Below, one piece after another: positions 12,968-26,468 of a stretch of 64,000 nt of DNA. Where the stretch lies: positions 36,127,608 through 36,191,607 of the forward strand of contig NC_088300.1 in assembly GCF_032854445.1 (NCBI RefSeq), given 5' to 3'. The translations under genes were made by a program, and so were the position numbers. Each line of letters opens with the position of its first letter. Positions within the stretch are counted from its first letter, which is position 1. The DNA is from Liolophura sinensis (lineage: Eukaryota; Mollusca; Polyplacophora; Chitonida; Chitonidae). The notes under the pieces were generated by a model that was not told the origin of the DNA, searched no databases, and was given only the letters and a program-made list of their open reading frames with translations.

Positions 12968-14076
12968 AACTAGAATGGATCTGCGAATAGCAGATCCTAG
13001 GCCGGGATCCCGGATCGGATCGATGACATTTCCCTCTTCATGTTCTGTGTTCGAAGGACACATGTTCCACATACACGGCTTTCAAAGTTTCCATGCGACC
13101 TTACACCGTTTGTCACTGAGGCAGTCGGCCGGTCATTTGTATTCCCTCGAATAGATCGGCGACCCTAATGATGCTACGCTATGCCCAGTGAAAAACGGTC
13201 GTTTCTTGGCAGACTTAGCCCGCTATTTGTAAGAAATAAGGCAAAAACACGACCAGTGTAACAGCAAGTTTGTACATTCACATCTCAATCCACGACCTGC
13301 CATGCACGGACTCACTGCTCCACTGATAGCTCGGCCATCGTTAGAAAGTCAGCACTTGGACCAGGGCACATATCCATATCTGTCAATCTCCCTGGCCTGT
13401 TTAACGTATAGTAAAGAGTGCAAGGTCTGCGCAAAACAAAGCTAACTTTTACAGGTCCATGTCGTTTGCTGTTGTAGTTAGATCTCTACGCCATCTAATA
13501 GAATACTGGAGTTAGATGGGAACTGGAATCAATGTCATCCTACAACCGTTTCGGGAAATCACGGACAGTGTAGGCGAAAGCATCAGGTCAAATACTACAA
13601 ACCCAGTCCAGTCCCCATCTAACTCCATGTTAAATCAATAGGATTCCAATCTTTTCTAAACAAAAAACGGTGTTGTCATTTAAACGCTTCTAGCGAAAAA
13701 ACTATTGATCGGAGCTGAAATCTGTTGACGAATGCTCGAAAGAGCATGCCTTGGGCTACAATTTCGTGCAGGTTGCACATTTCTAGCTGCCATAGTTCTC
13801 GAGTTACAGGTGATTGAACTTACGTCACTTTTTTGAGTTTTTTGCTTATATCTCAAAAAGTTTTGAAGATACCAAAAAAATACAAGCAGATTCAGAATGA
13901 GCAGCTAAAGATACATCAGAATACGTTCGGAACATTTGAACTTTGAGAACTTTTTGTGACGTCACAAATTCGACCAATAGCGAGCTTCCAGAGTTTTGAC
14001 CGGAAGTGAACCATTTTCGCAAACTTTAAAGAACTCGTAACCTACTAGCTGCATGTTAAGTTTGAAAACGATCGGT

Positions 14077-14107
<31 letters not shown>

Positions 14108-14282
14108 GTTTTACACAAAATCCAATATGGCGGCCGAACCACGTGACTTAAGAAAAAAACAAAAAATATACCCCTGGAAAATCACCGCCAGATTATGTGT
14201 ACAAAATTTGAGACCTCTATATTGAACGGTGTTAAAGTTCTGCTGCTAACAAAGTCGGTGAAAAAAAAATAATAATAATAAT
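12968..14282. repeat. 1.3-kb array unit 2
   Basis: It shares private variants with unit 4, such as 'tttgtattccctcgaat', 'tgtcaatctccctggcc' and 'acttaagaaaaaaacaaa'. A strong internal inverted repeat is visible: ggagttagatgggaactgg at 13508-13526 and ccagtccccatctaactcc at 13608-13626, 19 bp with one mismatch. Confidence 0.95.
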
Positions 14283-15599
14283 AACTAGAATGGATCTGCG
14301 AATAGCAGATCCTAGGCCGGGATCCCGGATCGGATCGATGACGTTTTCCCCTTTATGATCTTTGTTCGAAGGATACATGTTCCACAAACACGGCTTTCAA
14401 AGTTTCTTTGCGACCTTACACCGTTTGTCACTGATGCAGTCGGCCGGTCATTTGCATTCCCTGATATAGATCGGCGACCTTAATGATGCTACGCTATGCC
14501 CAGTGAAAAACGGTCGTTCCTTGGCAGATTTAGCACGCTAATTGTAAGAAATCAGGCAAAAACACGACCAGTGTAGTAGCCTGTTTGTACATTCACATCT
14601 CAGTCCACGACATGCCATGCACAGACTCACTGCTCCACTGATAGCTCGGCCATCGTTGGAAAGTCAGCTCTTGGACCAGTTCACATGTCCATATCTGTCA
14701 ATCACCCTGGCCTGTTTAACGTATAGTAAAGAGGGCGAGGTCTGCGCAAAACAAAGCTAACTTTTACAGGTCCATGTCATTTGCTGTTGTAGTTAGATCT
14801 CTACGCCTTCTAATAGAGTACTGGAGATAGATGGGATCTGGAATCAATGTCATCCTACAACTGTTTCGGGAGATCACGGACAGTGTGGCCGAAAGCATCA
14901 GGTCAAATACTATAAACCCAGTCCAGTCCCCATCTAACTCCATGTTAAAGCAATAGGATTCCCACCTTTTTCTAAACAAAAAACGGTGTTGTCATTTAAA
15001 CGCTTGTAGCGAAAAAACTTTTGATCGGAGCTCAAATCCGTTGACGGATGCTCGAAAGAGCATGTCTTGGGCTATAATTTCGTGCAGGTTGCACGTTTTT
15101 AGCTGTCCTAGTTCTCGAGTTACAGGTCATTGAAGTTACGTAACTTTATTGATTTTTTGGCTGATATCTCAAAAAGTTACACAGATATGCAAAAAATACA
15201 ACCAGATTCGGAATCAGCAGGTCAAGATACATCAGAATACGTTGAGAACATTTGAACTTTGAGAACTTTTTGTGACGTCACAAATTCGACCAATGGCGAG
15301 CTTCCAGAGTTTTGACCGGAAGTGAACCATTTTCACAAACTTTGAAGAACTCCTGACCTACTAGTTGCATGTCAAATTTGAGAACGATCGGTTCAGTGGT
15401 TCTGGAGAAGAAGATTTTTAAAGATTTTACTCAAAATCCAATATGGCGGCCGAACCACGTGACATAGCAAAAAAAAAAAAATATACCCCTAGAAAATTTC
15501 CTCTAGATTGTGTGTGCAAAATTTTAAACTTCTATGTTGAACGGTGTTGGAGTTCTGCTGCTAACAAAATCGAAAAAAAAAAATAATAATAATAATAAT
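14283..15599. repeat. 1.3-kb array unit 3
   Basis: It groups with unit 1 at several positions ('tgtcaatcaccctgg', 'gacatagcaaaaaa') and has private changes such as 'ccctgatatagatcgg' and 'aaaatttcctctagattg' near its 3' end. Confidence 0.95.
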
Positions 15600-16709
15600 A
15601 ACTAGAATGGATCTGCGAATAGCAGATCCTAGGCCGGGATCCCGGATCGGATCGATGACGTTTTCCTCTTCATGTTCTGTGTTCGAAGGGACACATGTTC
15701 CACATACACGGCTTTCAAAGTTTCCATGCGACCTTACACCGTTTGTCACTGAGGCAGTCGGCCGGTCATTTGTATTCCCTCGAATAGATCGGCGACCCTA
15801 ACGATGCCACGCTATGCCCGGTGAAAAACGGCCGTTTCTTGGTAGATTTAGCCCGCTATTTGTAAGAAATAACGCAAAAACACGACCAGTGTAACAGCAA
15901 GTTTGTACATTGACATCTCAATCCACGACCTGCCATGCACGGACTCACTGCTCCACTGATAGCTCGGCCATCGTTAGAATGTCAGCACTTGGACCAGGGC
16001 ACATATCCATATCTGTCAATCTCCCTGGCCTGTTTAACGTATAGTCAAGAGGACGAGGTCTACGCAAAACAAAGCTAACTTTTACAGGTCCACGTCGTTT
16101 GCTGTTGTAGTTAGATCTCTACGCCATCTAATAGAATACTGGAGTTAGATGGGAACTGGAATCAATGTCATCGTACAACCGTTTCGGGAGATCACGGACA
16201 GTGTAGCCGAAAGCATCAGGTCAAATACTATAAACCCAGTCCAGTCCCCATCTAACTCCATGTTAAATCAATAGGATTCCAATCTTTTCTAATCAAAAAA
16301 CGGAGTTGTGATTTAAACGCTTGTAGCGAAAAAACTATTGATCGGAGCTCAAATCCATTGACGATTGCTCGAAAGAGCATGTCTTGGGCTACAATTTCGT
16401 GCAGGTTGCATATTTCTAGCTGCCATAGTTCTCGAGTTACAGGTCATTGAAGTTACGTCACTTTTTTGAGTTTTTTGCTTATATCTCAAAAACATTTGCA
16501 GATACAAAAAAAATACAAGCAGATTCAGAATCAGCAGCTCAAGATACATCAGAATACGTTCAGAACATTTGAACTTTGAGAAATTTTTGTGACGTCACAA
16601 ATTCGACCAATAGCGAGCTTCCAGAATTTTGACCGGAAGGGAACCATTTTCGCAAACTTTAAAGAACTCGTGACCTACTAGCTGCATGTCAAATTTGAAA
16701 CCGATCGGT

Positions 16710-16741
<32 letters not shown>

Positions 16742-16914
16742 TTTTACACAAAATCCAATATGGCGGCCGAACCACGTGACTTAAGAAAAAAACAAAAAAT
16801 ATACCCCTGGAAAATCACCGCCAGATTGTGTGTACAAAATTTGAGACCTCTATGTTGAACGGTGTTTGAGTTCTGCTGCTCACAAAGTCGGTGAAAAAAA
16901 AATAATAATAATAA
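15600..16914. repeat. 1.3-kb array unit 4, reaching the gap
   Basis: Very close to unit 2, including the 3' stretch 'tggaaaatcaccgccaga'. It ends in 'aaaataataataataa' directly at the N run, so it is essentially complete and the assembler stopped at the unit boundary. Confidence 0.95.
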
Positions 16915-17114
16915 NNNNNNNNNNNNNNNNNNNNNNNNNNNNNNNNNNNNNNNNNNNNNNNNNNNNNNNNNNNNNNNNNNNNNNNNNNNNNNNNNNNNNN
17001 NNNNNNNNNNNNNNNNNNNNNNNNNNNNNNNNNNNNNNNNNNNNNNNNNNNNNNNNNNNNNNNNNNNNNNNNNNNNNNNNNNNNNNNNNNNNNNNNNNNN
17101 NNNNNNNNNNNNNN
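16915..17114. other. Assembly gap (200 N)
   Basis: Exactly 200 undetermined bases, most likely a fixed-size placeholder and not a measured length. It separates the 1.3-kb array from the guanylate cyclase gene and may hide further array units and the 3' end of that gene. Confidence 0.99.
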
Positions 17115-19199
<2,085 letters not shown>

Positions 19200-19414
19200 C
19201 TGAGTGTAAACCGATGCGGACTTGGATTTTCACCTCCGGTAAATGAGGTACGGACATACCTTCGGTAGCCAATAGTATGTCCAAAGAGAGATCGGCGATC
19301 TCCGAGCAGTGGAGAACGCCGTTCCGCTTGGGTAAACCACTCACCACCATGTACGCGTCCCCTATCGTCTCCACCTTGTATACGTCATAACGTTCTATAC
19401 AATCGTCGCATATC
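19200..19414 (-). CDS. NIT-domain guanylate cyclase, exon 2 (catalytic core)
   Basis: This 215-bp exon encodes residues 468-538 and the end of R467. It holds [20 protein letters not shown], the class III cyclase core. E482 (KVET) is the guanine-selecting glutamate and D486 (IGDA) the second metal-binding aspartate. The acceptor is 'ttcgacag' and the donor 'cag/gttagt'. The splice joins LLNTLY of exon 1 to [17 protein letters not shown] with the spacing usual for the family, which supports both boundaries. Confidence 0.96.
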
Positions 19415-19724
19415 CTGTCGAAACATTAGAAAGACAGTACGGTTAACACCGAGGTTGTTTTGGGGAAAATTCCATCTAGGAAAATACGGGAGGATGACAT
19501 CTTACATTGAAAAGGAGTGGTATGTTTTTTTAAAATCGATTCAGTACTAAGGTGAAATCCTTTATTGCTTTTACCGGAAATAAGTACCGCATAGTTCATA
19601 AATTACTTCAAAGTATGTAGGCTACTGCATCATTTACCTGAAAATTTAACTTTGTAACTCGGTTGTTTTCTATTTACTCCATACAAATACCCGGATATAT
19701 GATGATGTATGCATGTCCATGGTT

Positions 19725-20407
19725 CTTTCACTACTCATGTTGATATGGCCAATGGGCAAATACGGACAACGTTATCCGCTACTCATGTTGATAAGGCCAA
19801 TGGTGAAATACCGACAACGATACCCGCTTCTCATGTTGATAAGGCCAATGGTGAAATACCGACAACGTTACCCGCTACCCATGCTGATAGGGCCAATGGG
19901 CAAATACAGACAACGTTATCCGCTACTCATGTTGATAAGGCCAATGGTGAAATACCGACAACGATACCCGCTACTCATGCTGATAGGGCCAAGGGGCAAG
20001 TACAGACAACGTTATCCGCTACTCATGCTGATAGGGCCAATGGGCAAATGCAGACAACGTTATTCGCTACTCATGCTGATAGGACCAATGGATAAATACA
20101 GACAACGTTATCCGCTACTCATGTTGATAGGGCCAATGGGCAAATACAGACAACGTTATTCGCTACTCATGCTGATAGGGCCAATGGACAAATACAGACA
20201 ACGTTATCCGCTACTCTTGCTGATAGGGCCAATGGACAAATACAGACAACGTTATCCGCTACTCATGCTGATAGAGCCAATGGACAAATACAGACAACGT
20301 TATCCGCTACTCATGCTGATAGGGCCAATGGATAAATACAGACAACGTTATCCGCTACTCATGCTGATAGGGCCAATGGACAAATACAGGCAACGTTATC
20401 CGCGTGA
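19725..20407 (+). repeat. 48-bp minisatellite, about 14 copies
   Basis: The unit contains 'ctactcatgctgataggg' and 'acagacaacgttatcc'. It repeats every 48 bp with few substitutions and no frame-changing indels. Because 48 is a multiple of three, two plus-strand frames stay open (about 128 and 234 codons) with 16-residue repeats. It lies antisense within a cyclase intron, so I do not call a gene. Confidence 0.96.
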
Positions 20408-20537
20408 ACCGTGTTGACCCACCAAAACAGCGTTATGTAAAATCATATATACTCTGAAATAACTGAGAGGTTCTCAGTGTTTTCGCAATACATATGTTTG
20501 TGAATAATGTTACTTGCTTTGTTCTGCTTATACCCAG

Positions 20538-20817
20538 GCACCACCTGCTAACGAACACCTGCTCAACACCACCTCAGGACGACCGTGTGCTCACCATCAC
20601 CTGCTCACCATCGCCAACATCTGCTCACCACCACCTGCTCATCACCAGTAGTTCTCTGCCAGCTGCTCATCAACAACTCACAACCACCTGCTCATCACCA
20701 CCTGCTCACCACTAACAGCTCCTCATTACCTGCTCACCACCAACAACTCACCGCCACCTGCTCACACCAACAGCTCACCACAACCCACTCACCACTACCC
20801 GTTCACCACCAACACCG
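20538..20817 (+). repeat. CACCTGCTCA-type minisatellite
   Basis: Imperfect repeats of 'caccacctgctcaccac' and 'caacaactcaccacc' in steps of about 12 bp and multiples. It is strongly strand-biased (C/A-rich top strand) and starts about 130 bp after the 48-bp array. Confidence 0.9.
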
Positions 20818-21164
20818 TCATCCTGATTGTATGAATTATTGACTAAGAGGACACAGGTACGAGTTATAACGCACATCGGAAGTCATTCTGTGACCTCGCC
20901 GCATTAGCGATATCATTTAACTAACCTGAAGTGTAAATAACCACAAGAGCTGAGGGCATGCATAATCAAGACACACATCCTGCCAAGCGACAAATCCAGT
21001 CACAAAGGTGGCAGTCAGATAAAACAATGATTGATTGTGATTGTAATTACTTGCAGTGGTTCGTTCAATAATGTTTTTTTTTATTATTGGACTAAAGTTA
21101 TAGTCCATTTCCTTTAGAGATTCGCCAGCTGTCAATAAAATCAGTCAAGTACTTAATTTTCGTG

Positions 21165-21235
21165 TGGAACAAATTTTCGCGGTCAATAATTTACCGCGAA
21201 AAATAATTCCAGCGGAAAAAATATCCAATATTAAA
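21165..21235. repeat. AT-rich 'cgcggaa/ttccgcg' dispersed repeat patch
   Basis: Contains 'attttcgcggtcaataat' and 'taccgcgaaaaataattcc', repeated CGCGAA-type blocks separated by AT-rich spacers. A related patch lies at 22031-22106 ('attaattcccgcgaacg'). I recall such blocks as a common dispersed repeat of molluscs; that identity is not tested. Confidence 0.5.
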
Positions 21236-22030
21236 TCATTTACTACAAGTAGTAGTAATAATGAAGTGAAATCATTGCCAGGATGCCGGGAGTTGCGCTA
21301 AGAAATCCCGACGGGTCAGCTAAATTTTTTTAACAGCAGAAAAGGGAAATTATGTTTTAAATATACACAAACTCTGGTACTAAGGCTTGGTGGGTATAAA
21401 ACAAAGTGGGAATTTTTTCGTCTTTAGTTTGATCAATCTTTGCTATGCCCGTAAAGTGAAAGAAAAGAAGATACCAGCACGTGATGGCTTCTGATAAATA
21501 TCGCTTTTATACACGCTATCCCATTGGCTATGTCTCTCCTGTGGTCCAATGAGTGAGCTTCTAACTGTGAAGTGTGTACAACAACACAATGGCCGTTTGA
21601 CAGCTACGACAATGTTTGCGGTTTCCGACCTGCTACAGAGGACGATGAAAACTGAAAACAATGCAAAACTTACCCTGTTGCTTGATAAAGAATGAATGAC
21701 TGGCACCGATAACGGTGAATTCATATGTTTTGCGTTGAACTGCTCAAAAGATGACAGGTCACTTTGCCAGCTGTTTAAAAGTACTCATCAATGATTCGAA
21801 AAGAAGCGACACCTGTTTCAGTACTGCTCACAGTAGATGCGAAAGTAATCTTCTTACGTTGTGATAATCCATCCCCCATTGTTTTCATATCTGATCCAGG
21901 TCACGAGGATTAGCGACACCGCAGGAAACAAAAGAGGATTACAGCCACCCATCGTGATACCTGTTTGATGCCCTTGAACAATTTCGGCCATGTTATATCT
22001 TGGAAAATTTTGGGATTTGTCTATCAGTAT

Positions 22031-22106
22031 TCTCTTAAATGCGCAAAAATTAATTCCCGCGAACGTATTTTTGGAAAAAATCCACGAAAACAAATTCCAG
22101 CGAATA
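22031..22106. repeat. Second AT-rich 'cgcgaa' repeat patch
   Basis: Reads 'caaaaattaattcccgcg' followed by 'caaattccagcgaat', the same block style as the patch near 21200 and at a similar local AT content. No terminal repeats or duplications were found. Confidence 0.5.
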
Positions 22107-22442
22107 ATAAGTACTTTACAGTACTTCTTACCAAAATTGTGTCATGTTACAACCTTAACTCATTGTTACGTTGGACGTAACAATGGTTCTTGGCTTGTCC
22201 GGTTTGTTTCACACATAAACCTGACAAATTAAAATTAAACTATATTAAAGCTATATTTAAAAAAAATATTCCTGGCGTGTGATTTATCCCCTCTGCCTAT
22301 CTCCCCTTTATCGTTCTCATCCTCCGTCTAATGCTTTTAGCAGTTGTAACAGTTTTGACAGGGGTCACATTGTGGCGACCTGAATGCCGTATTAGCGATG
22401 AGCTTATGAGGACTCATTTATATAGTGTGGAGATCTGGCCTT

Positions 22443-22680
22443 GACAGTGACTCACCTGTACAGTGTACACTTCTGGTCATGACAGCGATTCACCTGTACA
22501 GTGAGGATATCTTACCTTAGCAGCGATTCACCTGTGTAGTGAGAAGGTCTGTTCGTGACAGCGGCTAACTTTTCTAATGAGAAGGCCGGGTCGTCACAGA
22601 CTCACCTGTCTTCACCTGGGTTTGCAGTGACTCACCAATACGGTGAGAAGAGTTGACCGTGACATCGACTCACCTATATA
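22443..22680 (-). repeat. Degenerate 38-bp tandem repeat carrying splice-donor-like sites
   Basis: Seven diverged copies start at about 22443, 22481, 22520, 22557, 22594, 22624 and 22661 (steps mostly 37-39 bp). The plus-strand core is 'gacagcgactcacctgta'. On the minus strand most copies read 'tacaggtgagtc' or a near form, which matches a 5' splice site. The copy at 22661 contains the actual exon 1 donor (GTGAGT, 22673-22668). The other copies lie downstream, inside intron 1. Confidence 0.85.
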
Positions 22681-24073
22681 AAGTATTTAGAAGATCAACC
22701 ACTTGTAAAGGCGTACTTTTCCCTGCTATTTCCGTAAAACCGACGATGTCACTGAAGTAAATGGTCACGGATTCAAACACTTCAGCCTCCACTTGCTGCC
22801 TTAGTTTCAGCTGCTCAGCCACTTGCTGAGGAAGCATTTGATACAACAACGCCTCCGATCGCTTCTTCTCCAGAGCCAGTTCTCTCTTCTTCATTTCTAC
22901 TTTCTGGGTATAGGACTGCACGCGTTTCGTCATGGCGTATATCCTAGAGGCGTACCATATACTGAGAGCTATACAGGCTATTATGACGATGACAGCCACG
23001 AAACTATACACGACCATATCTCGTCGGGAGGAGGAAATGATTTCAGAGAGCATGTTATTGGTTCTCAAGGCAACGTCTGTCCGTAGGTCTAAGAGAATGT
23101 CGATGTAATGTGTAATAGTGGAGAACCAGAATAAACCTCGGGCAACTTTTTCCGTCACTGATAGCTGTTCACAAATGTCGGTGAAATTTGGGTTGCCGAT
23201 CAAGGCTTTCATTGAACTCAAGTTCCTCATTGCCTCTGCGTTTTCAGCCAGTTTTGCGTTCAGTTTATGCTGTAATTGCCTGTCGTACGTGAGTGCTGTG
23301 TCTACCATAACATCCCGCTCACCTTCAAGATTATAAAACCATTGAAGAGTTTTGCTGGAGAATCCACAGGCTGAAAACATGCTGGAGCCCAAGGCTCTTT
23401 GTATGCCCACGCTGTCTGATGCTTGAAGTAGTGCATTGTTTGCCACCTGTAACTTTTGCAGATTGCCAAACCCTTCCACCTTGAAAGACCTCATCATCCA
23501 TTGAATAAGAACCATGTTGTTGTCTGTGTAAAACATGATGTTTTCTTCAGTGGTCACAGAACGGTTGTTTACCCGTATGCGATGGACCCTCAGGTGAGAC
23601 AAGAAAGCCAAGACGGTGGGAATGGTTTTGTTCTCGTTCACCTCTATCGACGGCCAAAGAGTAACTTGACTTAGGAAACGATCTGTATCCGCCCGAGTTT
23701 TCTCCAGGGCCGTCTTCAGCTCTGACGTTGAGGCGTTTGCGCTAAGGAACATGGCAGACAGGCCTCTTTCCTTTTGCATGTTTCCAACAAGTGTAGCTAA
23801 ATGCAAGTTGTTTTCGATCATAGCCACCGAGGAGAAGGCCACACTAAACGTCCCTGTGACTTGTATGAGAGTACTGGTTGTAAAGCCTAAGAGTGCGAGA
23901 ACCGGCACGGCCATCACCATTAGCAATTTGCTCATTTGTTTACGCCTGTTTGCTTGCTGAGATATGACTTCCACAAACTCAGCCCGTTCCCCGCTCAATG
24001 TCGACGCAAAGGAGTGTATCCTGTTTGAACGAAACAAATGACTTCCGTTACTTTTTACATCAATCGTAGACAT
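22674..24073 (-). CDS. NIT-domain receptor guanylate cyclase, exon 1
   Basis: One 1400-bp exon encodes residues 1-466 and part of R467. After about 48 cytoplasmic residues comes a first span (about 50-72), then a NIT (nitrate/nitrite-sensing) domain (about 85-335) with its two ERG/RALG-type helix motifs, [10 protein letters not shown] (100-109) and [10 protein letters not shown] (225-234), then a second span (about 353-374). A coiled-coil signalling helix with [14 protein letters not shown] (409-422) leads into the class III catalytic domain, where FSDIVGFT carries the first metal aspartate (D442). There is no kinase-homology domain. The enzyme makes cGMP from GTP at a membrane, and NIT-cyclases of annelids have been linked to nitric oxide signalling. 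The start is the first ATG of the long frame. Confidence 0.95.
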
Positions 24074-26453
24074 GCTTCCCGCCTTCTTGTTTTTCTTATA
24101 GTCCAGTTTGATCTTCTTTAACGAACAAGATATCCAACAAAGAAAAACTCCGCAAGCACAGTGTCTATAGTCGTGATGTCGACCACGAAACGCCCTAATG
24201 CTTACTTACATTATTCCAAATGATGACACTCGGTGCAAAAATGAAAGGTTTATAAAAGGTTTGCCGTTCAGTGGTTTGACAAGAAACAATTATTATGGTG
24301 CAGACATCTTTCCATATCCGCCTCCACTGTGTAGCGGAACCTTGTCAATTTCCAGAAAAAAAATTTCATCACCTATTCCGAGTGTCCTCAAAAAATCAGT
24401 AGAGATAAACTGTTCGCTAGGAACTGAGGAACCGCCGTAGAGAATAGCTATGACAGGTATCTGACTCCAATATCTATGAGCAGTCTATGATTTACAGATC
24501 AAGGAATGACGTCTGCCCGACTAAGGTCTCCGCTTCACAATGACAACACAGTGCAAGACGCGACTGACGTCCTGCAGGGCTAGACCGCCGATGATCGATG
24601 AAAAAGGGACCGTAATGGGGAAGATGGAGAGAACCTGCTGTTCACACTCGTGTCTACGCGGTTCCAGAGAATTGATCTGTTTCCAGTGCACGTATTTTGT
24701 ACATGTATATCCCAGCGTGATCATGTAGTCAGCTCCGGTCATCAGCTGTTCGTGTTAATTATATTTCCACGTGTTAATTATATTTCCACCTAAGACAGAA
24801 GTGGGAGCCAACATGATCCTGACTTGAACTCACATCGATCACATTGGCGGGAGGCTCCGGAATCAATGTTCCGTCAGCACTCTAAACACTCGGTAAAAAC
24901 AAAAGAGGAAAAGCACAACTGTGGTGTTATACCAGAAAGGAGTGTCTACATGCAGAAGTTTGAGAATAAATGTTGTCAATCATACAGGTGATCGACGAAG
25001 CAGAGCAACTGTAAATCCGGTCCTCTAGAGAGCAGTACTTGCTGAACGGATCTTGCGAGTTTTGCCCAAAGAGTTAAATAATGATCGAGTTGTATACATA
25101 ACACTGTTCATCACTGGTAAAAGTCGCAGCTTCGGTTCGACAAATGTAACTTTCCAGAAGTACGGTGGCCCGTTAGTGGCATTCGAAGTTTTAAAATTTT
25201 TTTTACTGATTTACATTTATTCAGATTAGATTATTTCTAATGAAACTTATCATTATGAACAAAGTATTTGAAAATTTGCAATCTATCGAAACGAGGTAGA
25301 GCCTGCACTACACGTGCCTTGATACCACAATATGGCAGCACCGATGAGGCCACATACGGCTGCTGAGGTCATTTGTTTCACGTGTCCTCCCCACACCCCC
25401 GCCCTTGACTGATGCCTGGTACTCTTTCTTGTGTCTTTGATAAGAGGTATAGCTTCTGGAAATTTATCTGATATGCTATTGCGATAAGGTAAGGAATCCA
25501 GTCTATGGATGACCACAAAAAATATATTCCAAAAAAACAGTAGATTTCTCATTTACAAAACAGTATGTGGTAACTAAATGTAGAATAAAGTATATGATGA
25601 AATTTGTTTTTAGAAAATATTTTTAGGCTTGTCACTGACTGGTTTCAGCAGAAGAAGGGTGGTAACAGATCTAAGCGGTCATAGTCATTTAGTTCTGATA
25701 TTCTTAGTAATCTGCAATTCTTCCGATGCCTTGGGATACGCAATGTTTGAACAACCGGAAACTCGTACCCACCGAAACTCGTACCCTACTTTCATATGAC
25801 TATTAAAGCCAAATCAATGTCAGGGTGAGGTCAGCGGAAACAGTTGCCTTCTCGGGTTATAGAAATAAAATGGCGCCGCTTTCAAGTTTCTCAATATACG
25901 TGACCTTACTTACTGCGATATCACACAAAAATAAAAAATATGATTTATTGACTATGTAGGATACTTCATCTAAGCATACATACAATTGCCCTTCTGTTGT
26001 CTTTTAGTTTGAACTAAGTAGTCATCGAACGTCCCAGTATACATGTATACGGCCAGGCAGCCTTATGAACATAACACGAAAAGCCATGAACTGTAATCTG
26101 TAAACTTTGGTCAAAGAACTTCACTGGCCACTGAGTTTGGCTAACATTTTAAATATAAAATATGACTTAATGCCCGTATTAGCTGATACACTTTCGAACA
26201 ACTGGGCCCTGTATTATGGGTTACTGGTATTGATCGAGTGCTTCCGTATTGCCTGTGGGTATTGCCTTGAAGGTCGCAGAGAAAATGCTTGAATTATATG
26301 ATCCGAGTATTTTCTTAAAATAGTTCTGCTAGTTTCCTCATCTGCAACCGGCTTAAAGTGTCACTGGTCAGTTTTCTTTAGAGCCGCGTTTGTCTCCTGT
26401 TGTTTTTATTTGTGACATTATGACTCACACGATGCGTCCCCGGTGCCGGTCGG
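24074..26453. other. Gene-free region 5' of the cyclase
   Basis: It should contain the cyclase promoter and 5' UTR, but no TATA box or CpG-dense block stands out. A 19-bp direct duplication ('gtgttaattatatttccac') lies at about 24752-24789, and a SINE head at 24800-24884. No ORF here is convincing. Confidence 0.5.
24800..24884 (-). mobile_element. Diverged SINE head (tRNA part)
   Basis: On the minus strand it reads 'cggagcctcccgccaatg' and then 'gatgtgagttcaagtca', matching the anticodon-arm and B-box part of the SINE at 88. The 3' body is missing. Confidence 0.6.
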
Positions 26454-26468
26454 CCAATACGACTTTCA

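Larger units (their letters stand above)
11649..16914. repeat. Tandem array of a 1.3-kb non-coding unit, four copies, cut by an assembly gap
   Basis: The phrase 'aactagaatggatctgcgaa' recurs at 11649, 12968, 14283 and 15600, giving periods of 1319, 1315 and 1317 bp. The fourth copy reaches the N gap at 16915. Units are alignable over their whole length with scattered substitutions and few indels. Each starts with the short hairpin ggatctgc-gaata-gcagatcc followed by the palindrome ccgggatcccgg, and each ends with an A run and (AAT)n. No unit has an ORF above about 70 codons. I see no transposase, reverse transcriptase or rRNA signature. It may be a satellite, or tandem copies of a non-autonomous element; the A/AAT tail recalls retroposons and the hairpins recall rolling-circle elements. 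True copy number is unknown because of the gap. Confidence 0.97.
19415..22673 (-). other. Cyclase intron 1
   Basis: A 3.26-kb intron with donor GTGAGT at 22673-22668 and acceptor at 19416-19415. It contains a 48-bp minisatellite, a CACCTGCTCA-rich minisatellite, two AT-rich 'cgcgaa' repeat patches (about 21165-21235 and 22031-22106) and a degenerate 38-bp repeat next to the donor. Open frames inside it come from the repeats. Confidence 0.85.

Noticed and set aside
11649-16914. Ribosomal DNA or 5S array
   Set aside because: No stretch resembles rRNA core sequences, and the unit has A/(AAT)n ends and no pol III box pair that I could recognise.
19713-20417. 234-codon plus-strand frame as a gene
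   Set aside because: It consists entirely of a 48-bp minisatellite whose length keeps frames open, and it lies within a cyclase intron on the opposite strand.
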